Shown here piece after piece: positions 6,699-11,471 of a DNA stretch of 11,471 nt. The notes under the pieces were generated by a model. That model saw nothing but the letters and a program-made list of their open reading frames with translations. It had not been told where the DNA came from and did no database searches. The stretch is from an uncultured Methanobrevibacter sp. (lineage in GTDB: Archaea > Methanobacteriota > Methanobacteria > Methanobacteriales > Methanobacteriaceae): positions 1 to 11,471 of the forward strand of contig CACZPT010000193.1 in NCBI GenBank assembly GCA_902783085.1, in the 5' to 3' direction. A program made the position numbers and the translations under genes. How positions within the stretch are numbered: position 1 is the stretch's first letter; the number at the start of each line of letters is the position of its first letter.

Positions 6699-7670
6699 AT
6701 GAAGGATTCTAAAGAAAAAGAAAATAGGATTTCTAATCTTAAACATATGATTAATAACATGAATGAAAACGAAGAAGATGAAGAAATCGAATATGATTTT
6801 GATAATGATGAAATCCCTGAAGATGAAGAATTAATCAATTTTCTAGAAAATAATGATGAAGAATTAGAAATTGATGATGAATACATTTATCGTCCAGGAA
6901 AAGATACAGATAATGCAATAAATTTAGACGATGAAAATGAAATTGATGAAAATTTCATAATCGAGACCAATATTAATGAAGAATTAAATGATACAGAGCA
7001 AATTAATACTGATGAACTTGATTTTGAAGAAGAAATCAATGAAAATTTTGATAATCTAATTAATATACAAATTGGTGAAAAGCCAATACTAGCTATTATT
7101 AGTTTAATTCTTGGAATCATATTCATAGCTGGATCCATAATTGTATTTAGTTCCAGTACCGATAGAATCGTTGATAATGTTGTATCTGGAGAAAACAGGT
7201 TTATTACAGTTGTTTTATTTGTTATTGGACTATTATTATTGATTTATGGAATATACAAAGTACTCAATATTAAGAATCCATTTGAAGCTTGGATGGACTC
7301 GATGGATAATATTGAAGAAAAAAAAGAACCAATTGAAAAAAATAAAGAACCTGAAGAAACAACCATCCCCAAAAGCAATATACCATTAGATAAAGACGAT
7401 TACAAGATTGGTGAATTTGATTTAAAAGATTTGAAAGCTAATCTTAAAAACTCATTTTCAAAAAATGTTAAAACTGAAAAAGAAGAGCCTGAAGAAGAAA
7501 TCGTTGATGTAGAAAATCTTCCACCAGCTCGTGAAAAATCTGAAGATAAAAAAGGTCAAACTAGTGAAGAAATTGAAGACAAAGAGTATGAAAAAGCTCA
7601 ACTCGATGGTGAAAGTATTGATGATATTTTTGCTGATGTAGATGACCTTGAAGATGATGGCAAAAAATAA
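6699..7670 (+). CDS. Highly acidic membrane protein with two transmembrane helices, unknown function
   Basis: I do not recognise this 323-residue protein. The N-terminal third is extremely acidic: residues 21-120 contain 44 Asp/Glu and only two basic residues (R65, K68). Two hydrophobic helices follow, about 129-151 and 168-188, joined by a 16-residue loop. A charged C-terminal tail (189-323) is rich in Lys and Glu and probably unstructured, ending in an acidic patch (IDDIFADVDDLEDD, 308-321). Basic residues flank the helices on the tail sides (K128, K187, K192), so both tails probably face the cytoplasm. There is no signal peptide, and no catalytic motif was seen. The SD GAGG directly follows the tfs stop, making cotranslation with tfs likely, and tRNA-Arg begins 10 bases after its stop. 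Base composition is like its neighbours. It may be lineage-specific. Confidence 0.8.
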   Translation: MKDSKEKENRISNLKHMINNMNENEEDEEIEYDFDNDEIPEDEELINFLENNDEELEIDDEYIYRPGKDTDNAINLDDENEIDENFIIETNINEELNDTEQINTDELDFEEEINENFDNLINIQIGEKPILAIISLILGIIFIAGSIIVFSSSTDRIVDNVVSGENRFITVVLFVIGLLLLIYGIYKVLNIKNPFEAWMDSMDNIEEKKEPIEKNKEPEETTIPKSNIPLDKDDYKIGEFDLKDLKANLKNSFSKNVKTEKEEPEEEIVDVENLPPAREKSEDKKGQTSEEIEDKEYEKAQLDGESIDDIFADVDDLEDDGKK

Positions 7671-7680
7671 TTTTTATATT

Positions 7681-7754
7681 GGGCCTGTGGTCTAGTCTGG
7701 AATGACACGGGACTTCGGATCCCGAAATCGGGGGTTCAAATCCCTCCAGGTCCG
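7681..7754 (+). tRNA. tRNA-Arg (anticodon UCG)
   Basis: The 74-nt cloverleaf is clear by eye. The seven-pair acceptor stem is GGGCCTG with CAGGTCC, including one G-U, with discriminator G at 7754. The D arm has GTC-GAC pairing. The anticodon stem is CGGGA with TCCCG, around the loop CTTCGGA, which places the anticodon TCG at 7715-7717 and reads CGA and possibly other CGN codons. The T stem is GGGGG with CCCTC around TTCAAAT. No intron is present and no 3' CCA is encoded. The 5' end lies 10 bases after the stop of the acidic membrane protein. No TATA box is visible at the expected -25 distance, so it may be processed from that transcript. Confidence 0.95.
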
Positions 7755-7755
7755 C

Positions 7756-7761
7756 TTTTTT
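7756..7761 (+). terminator. Oligo-T terminator after tRNA-Arg
   Basis: Six T residues start two bases after the tRNA 3' end. This fits oligo-T termination of the tRNA or of the whole tfs operon. The tract overlaps the TAA stop codon of the convergent helicase gene (7760-7762). Confidence 0.5.
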
Positions 7762-9589
7762 AATTTTTAATTCTAACTAATGCTTCTTTGAAAAAATCAG
7801 GCACTAATGATTTATAAATTGGACTCTTTAATACTATATTAATATCGCCATCTAAAATATATGTATAACAAGAATCATCTTCTGCACGCATTCCACGACC
7901 GTAAGCCTGCATTAATGTCATTACGGTTTTATAAGCATACCATTTTTGATCAGATTTACGTCTCATATTAATTTGTTTGTCTCCAAGATATGGGAAAGGA
8001 ATTTTATAAATAATTTGAAACCTACATTTATCATAAGGTAAATCTACACCCTCACTCATTGATGGAGAAACTAAAACTAACGGATTTTCATCTTTTTCAA
8101 AATAATTCAAAATTCTTTCTCTGTTTTCAGGATTATGTGAAATTAATCTAGAGTTATTTAAATTATTATTAATATAATGTTGGCATTTATAACTATTTGT
8201 ATGAATTAATCCTTTATCATCTTTATGCTTATCTAAAATCTTTTTCAATATAGGAATCGTTTTAGGTGCAGTTTTTTTAATTCTATTTTTAGACATTTTA
8301 CCTGCAATATCCAATATAATGGGTCTTTTTTCTTTTGTAAATGGACTATCAACTTTAATATGATAAACTTCATCACTAGATAATCCTAACCATTTAGAAA
8401 ATAGCTTACTTGAAAGAATTGTTGCACTCATAAATATAACAACATCCCCATACTTAAGCAAATTGTTTTTAGCATAATGATGAACTCTTAAAGGTTTAAA
8501 TGAAACCCCTGCTTCATTACTATCAATAGCCCAATTTTTAGGTTCATTTTCCAGATTATTTTTAAGTGTTTTAAGCCTTGAAACTGTAGACCGAATTCTT
8601 TCAGCTTTATTTTTAGACAAATCCTTAATTTCAATGTCTTCATAACTCTCACTAATTGCCGAAATTTCTGCTATCCAATCTTCAAGTTCACCATCTTTAA
8701 GAGTTTCTTTAGATATTGTTCTGCTAATATCTTTTTCCAAAGTACGATTATACAAATTAACTTCCATTGTTTTCATTAATTTAGATTCAATATTATGGGC
8801 TTCGTCCAAAATTAATAAAGAACGTGTGCCAAAATGTTTCACATAATTTAACTCTGCAATAGCATAATCATAATTCATTAATGTAATTGGTGAGTTGATT
8901 GCATTAGCCTTCTGTTGCCAGTAATTACAGTGATTAAAAGACTGATAAAATACCGCACCACCAAATGAGTCTTCAAAAGCAAGTTCTGCATCCAATGTTG
9001 GATTTTTAGCAACACCATAAGCGCAGAAAAAATTACTTGAAGTAGGACTTGTTTTACATGTTCCAATATCACAAGTAACTTCAAGTCCGTCATTTAAACA
9101 TGAAAAATTAGACCGTCCTTTAACTAAAGGAAATTTAAATTCATCACTGTATTGGGATTGTAATTGTTTTGTCATTGTTAAAATATATGCGGATTCATAC
9201 ATTTTTGCCAAAGTAGTAGCTATTGCAGATTTACCTGTTCCAGTTCCTGCTTCCAAAATGATAAATTTGAATCCGTTTTTAATCGCATCATCTATATCTT
9301 GAATAATTTCAAATTGTCCGGTTCTTGGTTCATAAAAAGGGAAATTTTCAATTATGTCATCATCAATATGAGGGTATAAATCTTTAAGTTCTAAAAATCT
9401 ATTAACTTGCATTTTATAATCTTCAATAGAATATACCTCAGGAATTTCATCTTCTAAAATAGATGTTGATCTAGGTTTTTGAAAACTAAATAAACTAGTA
9501 GATTCATCATCTTTTTCTAAATCTTTCATATTGCAAATACAATTGCTTTTAAGCATTCCACAATTTGGGCAAAACATAGAATTTGACAT
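7760..9589 (-). CDS. XPD/DinG-type superfamily 2 Fe-S DNA helicase with N-terminal zinc hook
   Basis: This ATP-dependent 5'-to-3' type helicase belongs to the Rad3/XPD/DinG group (COG1199-like). Numbered from ATG 9589 (609 aa), it has Walker A EAGTGTGKS (113-121), DEAH (262-265), MSAT (387-390), SEGVDLP (512-518) and motif VI QAYGRGMRAEDD (561-572). Between motifs I and II, C164, C173, C178, C189 and C221 offer five candidates for the four Fe-S ligands; C221 in HCNYW resembles the last one in DinG. A CxxC-x6-CxC hook (C7, C10, C17, C19) precedes helicase motif I by about 95 residues. A longer start at 9637 would add a hydrophobic 16-residue leader translated from the promoter, so I reject it. 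No SD precedes 9589, but a TATA box lies 27 bases upstream, suggesting a leaderless mRNA. A repair or replication role is likely. Confidence 0.9.
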   Translation of the reverse strand: MSNSMFCPNCGMLKSNCICNMKDLEKDDESTSLFSFQKPRSTSILEDEIPEVYSIEDYKMQVNRFLELKDLYPHIDDDIIENFPFYEPRTGQFEIIQDIDDAIKNGFKFIILEAGTGTGKSAIATTLAKMYESAYILTMTKQLQSQYSDEFKFPLVKGRSNFSCLNDGLEVTCDIGTCKTSPTSSNFFCAYGVAKNPTLDAELAFEDSFGGAVFYQSFNHCNYWQQKANAINSPITLMNYDYAIAELNYVKHFGTRSLLILDEAHNIESKLMKTMEVNLYNRTLEKDISRTISKETLKDGELEDWIAEISAISESYEDIEIKDLSKNKAERIRSTVSRLKTLKNNLENEPKNWAIDSNEAGVSFKPLRVHHYAKNNLLKYGDVVIFMSATILSSKLFSKWLGLSSDEVYHIKVDSPFTKEKRPIILDIAGKMSKNRIKKTAPKTIPILKKILDKHKDDKGLIHTNSYKCQHYINNNLNNSRLISHNPENRERILNYFEKDENPLVLVSPSMSEGVDLPYDKCRFQIIYKIPFPYLGDKQINMRRKSDQKWYAYKTVMTLMQAYGRGMRAEDDSCYTYILDGDINIVLKSPIYKSLVPDFFKEALVRIKN

Positions 9590-9612
9590 TAAAAATATAT
9601 TAGTTAAGTATA

Positions 9613-9629
9613 CTATAAATAAATTATAG
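9613..9629. promoter_or_regulatory. Shared divergent TATA element, helicase / cbiL
   Basis: CTATAAATAAATTATAG is an imperfect palindrome between the two divergent genes. On the minus strand, TTTATAG centres about 27 bases before the helicase ATG, so transcription would begin at or next to that ATG. On the plus strand, TATAAATA would start cbiL mRNA near 9643, leaving about 23 nt with an AAAGTGATT SD. One element appears to serve both directions. Confidence 0.55.
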
Positions 9630-9665
9630 GAGAGCATTTGATAACTAAAATGTGAAAGTGATTAT

Positions 9666-10367
9666 ATGAACGAAAAAGGAAAATTGATTGGAATTGGTGT
9701 TGGACCTGGAGATACTGAATTACTTACTTTAAAAGCAGCTAAAATATTGAAATCTGTCCCAGTTATTTTTTCACCAAAATCTTCAAAAGAAAAAGAAAGT
9801 ATAGCCTTATCAATCATAAGACCTATTATAGATGAAAGAAATGATTCTAAAAAATTAATGCTTGTAGAACCAATATTTCCAATGATTGAAGATGAAAAAG
9901 AATTAGAAAGGTGTTGGACATCAGCTTCAGAAATGATAGCCCAATATCTTGATAGTGGTCGTGACGTTGCATTTATAACTCTTGGAGACCCTTCAATATT
10001 TAGTACATATTCTTATGTTCAAAAGAAATTAAAAGATAGTTATGAAATTGAAACAATACCTGGAATTACCTCATTTACTGCATGTGCAGCAGCGCGTAAT
10101 GAAGCTCTTGTAGAAAAAAATGATATTTTAACTATCATTCCAAAAATTGATGATAGATTAGATAATGTATTAAATTACAGTAATGCAATAGCTTTAATGA
10201 AAGCATCAAGAAACATGCGAAAATTAGAGTTGAAAATTGAAAACAATAAAAGAACAAAGGACATTTATTCTGTTCAAAATTGTACTCGTGAAAATGAAAA
10301 AATTATTGAAGGTTTTTCAAAAGATAAACCATATCTGACCACAACAATAATTAAATTAGATGATTAA
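9666..10367 (+). CDS. cbiL: Cobalt-factor II C20-methyltransferase CbiL
   Basis: CbiL transfers a methyl group from S-adenosylmethionine to C20 of cobalt-factor II in the anaerobic (early cobalt) cobamide pathway. Methanogens need corrinoids for the Mtr methyltransferase. The 233-residue protein has the tetrapyrrole methylase fold signatures: N-terminal GIGVGPGDTELLTLKA (9-24), FSPKSSKEKESIAL (35-48) typical of the C20 enzymes, LGDPSIFSTYSYV (107-119) and IPGITSFTACAA (131-142). Length is normal. The ATG has the SD AAAGTGATT. The gene stands alone here, without other cbi genes, and its stop is only two bases from the stop of the convergent regulator. The aerobic homologue CobI (precorrin-2 substrate) is less likely in a strict anaerobe. 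Confidence 0.93.
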   Translation: MNEKGKLIGIGVGPGDTELLTLKAAKILKSVPVIFSPKSSKEKESIALSIIRPIIDERNDSKKLMLVEPIFPMIEDEKELERCWTSASEMIAQYLDSGRDVAFITLGDPSIFSTYSYVQKKLKDSYEIETIPGITSFTACAAARNEALVEKNDILTIIPKIDDRLDNVLNYSNAIALMKASRNMRKLELKIENNKRTKDIYSVQNCTRENEKIIEGFSKDKPYLTTTIIKLDD

Positions 10368-10369
10368 TT

Positions 10370-11131
10370 CTATTCCATGAGTGGTTCAACTTCAAAAACA
10401 CACTTACCATCACCCATCGTATAACATTGTATTTCAATTACACTAACAGGTACATCAAGATATTGTGAAAATAATGTTTCAATTATTCCAGTATCTAAAA
10501 AACATGCTGGTTTACCAGTTTTAGGGAGTAATTCACATTCAAAACAATCATATGAAGTTACTTTAATAATATCCCCCATTTCAAATGAGATTCTACCTAA
10601 ACCATTAGTTTTCCAAAATTGAACAATATTATTTAAGAAAACATCTAAATCTTCATCATATAAACTTTCAAAAATAGCTTTTCCAATGCTGTTACCAGTT
10701 GCTTGTAAAATAGGATCAATATTAATTCCCTCCTGAATTAACATTGCCCTTAAAGTATGGAATAATAATAAATTAAAATCAGACCCTTCATTTATAATAT
10801 TATCTATCAAATATTGTTTTTGAGTTTCATCAAGTTCTTTTTTATCAGTTGAATTAACTGAACCTAAATATTTAGAATTAATGTAAAATATCTTTTTTCT
10901 GTTATCATTAGGGTGAATTTTATAAGAAACAATGCCTTTTTCTCTTAAACTTTTTAAATGTACAGAAACGGTTGATTTAGATTTACCTGTGTTTCTTACA
11001 ATTTCATCAAATTCCATCTCATTTGCCCTAAGCATTTCAAGAATTGTTAATTTTACTGGGCTTTTAACTACATTAATGCCAATACTTCTTTCAGAATTTG
11101 AAAAAATTTGTATTGGTCTTTGTTCTCGCAT
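10370..11131 (-). CDS. HTH-V4R transcriptional regulator (MsvR-like)
   Basis: This protein joins an ArsR-type winged helix-turn-helix (about 24-88 from the ATG; KSKSTVSVHLKSLREKGIV is the recognition region) to a C-terminal V4R domain (about 120-250). MsvR, a methanogen regulator with the same architecture, senses redox state through V4R cysteines. Here C196, C199, C210, C236 and C244 cluster in the V4R part (DCFECELL, PACFLD, IQCYTM, GKCVFE), which fits a redox or metal sensor. The 253-aa length fits. An in-frame GTG at 11146 would add five residues, but GTGAGGGAT looks like the SD for ATG 11131. TTCGTA/TACGAA boxes, as I recall them for MsvR, are absent upstream. The target genes are unknown; the convergent cbiL is not an obvious one. 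Confidence 0.85.
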   Translation of the reverse strand: MREQRPIQIFSNSERSIGINVVKSPVKLTILEMLRANEMEFDEIVRNTGKSKSTVSVHLKSLREKGIVSYKIHPNDNRKKIFYINSKYLGSVNSTDKKELDETQKQYLIDNIINEGSDFNLLLFHTLRAMLIQEGINIDPILQATGNSIGKAIFESLYDEDLDVFLNNIVQFWKTNGLGRISFEMGDIIKVTSYDCFECELLPKTGKPACFLDTGIIETLFSQYLDVPVSVIEIQCYTMGDGKCVFEVEPLME

Positions 11132-11195
11132 ATTAATATCCCTCACAATCTAGTAATTATTAATTCTAAATATCAATATTAATAAAGTTATCTAA

Positions 11196-11203
11196 AATAT
11201 AAA
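11196..11203 (-). promoter_or_regulatory. Candidate TATA box of the V4R regulator
   Basis: Minus-strand TTTATATT centres about 68 bases before the regulator ATG. It would give a start near 11173 and a leader of about 42 nt, similar to other genes here. The A/T-rich context makes chance matches common. Confidence 0.4.
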
Positions 11204-11273
11204 TTTAATTAAGAAAATAACAACATTAATGAAAAATTATTAAAAAATGATTAAAAAGTGAAAAAAAATTATG

Positions 11274-11287
11274 GATAAATATTTATC
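11274..11287. repeat. Perfect 14-base palindrome upstream of the V4R regulator
   Basis: GATAAATATTTATC is self-complementary over all 14 bases. It lies about 145 bases upstream of the regulator ATG and about 70-80 bases upstream of its candidate TATA box. It could be an operator or part of an upstream promoter, or a chance A/T palindrome; the terminal GC pairs make it slightly less trivial. Confidence 0.35.
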
Positions 11288-11471
11288 TTAACTAATGAAA
11301 AAAAATATCCCAATATTTTTAAACATAGAAATAAATTTCACAAAAAAGAATATCACAATAACTTTTCAAATCTTTTCTGATGAACCACTGCTAGAAACTT
11401 AAGCAAAAATTGATTATTTGTTAACATTGTTATATTTTTATTTTAGAAAGTTTTTTATATTTTTATTTGCA

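Larger units (their letters stand above)
11132..11471. other. 340-base intergenic region without a convincing gene
   Basis: This extremely A/T-rich stretch holds the regulator leader and candidate promoter. It also has a perfect 14-base palindrome GATAAATATTTATC (11274-11287) and the sequence TTATATTTTTATTT twice, exactly 25 bases apart (11430 and 11455). A 35-codon frame (11295-11402, plus) lacks an SD and a recognisable product. The region is three to four times longer than any other spacer in the window, so it probably contains control sequence for the regulator and perhaps for a gene beyond the right edge. Confidence 0.5.

Noticed and set aside
6653..7138. Minus-strand serine-rich frames opposite the acidic membrane protein
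   Set aside because: Poly-Ser/Ile translation is the mirror of the GAA/GAT-rich acidic coding sequence; no start signals.
9590..9637. Hydrophobic N-terminal extension of the helicase that looks like a signal peptide or membrane anchor
   Set aside because: It is translated from the divergent promoter, including its TATA box, has no SD and is unexpected for a DNA helicase. The start at 9589 fits the promoter spacing.
11295..11402. 35-codon plus-strand frame beginning MKKNIPIF
   Set aside because: No SD is present, the composition is what random A/T-rich DNA yields, and I recognise no family. It may be chance.
11132..11471. MsvR-type TTCGTA/TACGAA operator boxes or a CRISPR array in the terminal intergenic region
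   Set aside because: No such hexamers and no repeat-spacer pattern were seen; only one palindrome and one short direct repeat are present.

Overview
The window is a compact, strongly AT-rich stretch of a methanogenic archaeon. The gene set is archaeal housekeeping: SRP54, Sec61-beta, Pus10, Dph2, exosome Csl4, RNA polymerase subunit L, transcription factor S, a tRNA without encoded CCA, and TTTATATA-type promoters. A CbiL-type corrin methyltransferase and an HTH-V4R regulator of the methanogen MsvR type point to Methanobacteriales, most likely Methanobrevibacter. The presence of moaC argues mildly against Methanosphaera, which is known to lack molybdopterin synthesis. Genus is inference; no marker gene settles it.

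Left block (minus strand, 3255 down to 7): srp54 - pus10 - moaC - secG. The first three are separated by only 6 and 8 nt, and the moaC Shine-Dalgarno (SD) overlaps the pus10 stop. secG (Sec61-beta, 53 aa) has its own consensus TATA box just after the moaC stop. Srp54 and Sec61-beta act in co-translational membrane targeting; Pus10 modifies tRNA; MoaC belongs to molybdopterin synthesis.

Middle block (plus strand, 3336 to 7754): hpt - dph2, then csl4 - rpoL, then a Nudix hydrolase after an oligo-T tract, then tfs - acidic two-helix membrane protein - tRNA-Arg(UCG). It serves purine salvage, EF2 diphthamide synthesis, RNA degradation and transcription. The membrane protein is the one gene I cannot assign: 44 of its residues 21-120 are acidic and only 2 are basic.

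Right block: an XPD/DinG-type Fe-S helicase (minus) meets the tRNA tail to tail. It is divergent from cbiL (plus) across one shared A/T box. cbiL converges with 2 nt spacing on an HTH-V4R regulator (minus). The last 340 bases contain no convincing gene, but do hold a 14-nt palindrome and a 14-nt direct repeat with a 25-nt period.

Several starts were moved inward from the longest frame because an SD (often GTGAT rather than GGAGG) or a promoter decides them: srp54, hpt, dph2, rpoL, the Nudix gene, the helicase and the regulator. I saw no CRISPR array, insertion sequence, integrase or frameshifted gene. Most of the window is ordinary core genome. The less explained parts are the acidic membrane protein, the N-terminal zinc hook of the helicase, the regulator with its upstream region, and the recurrent promoter and start-site architecture.
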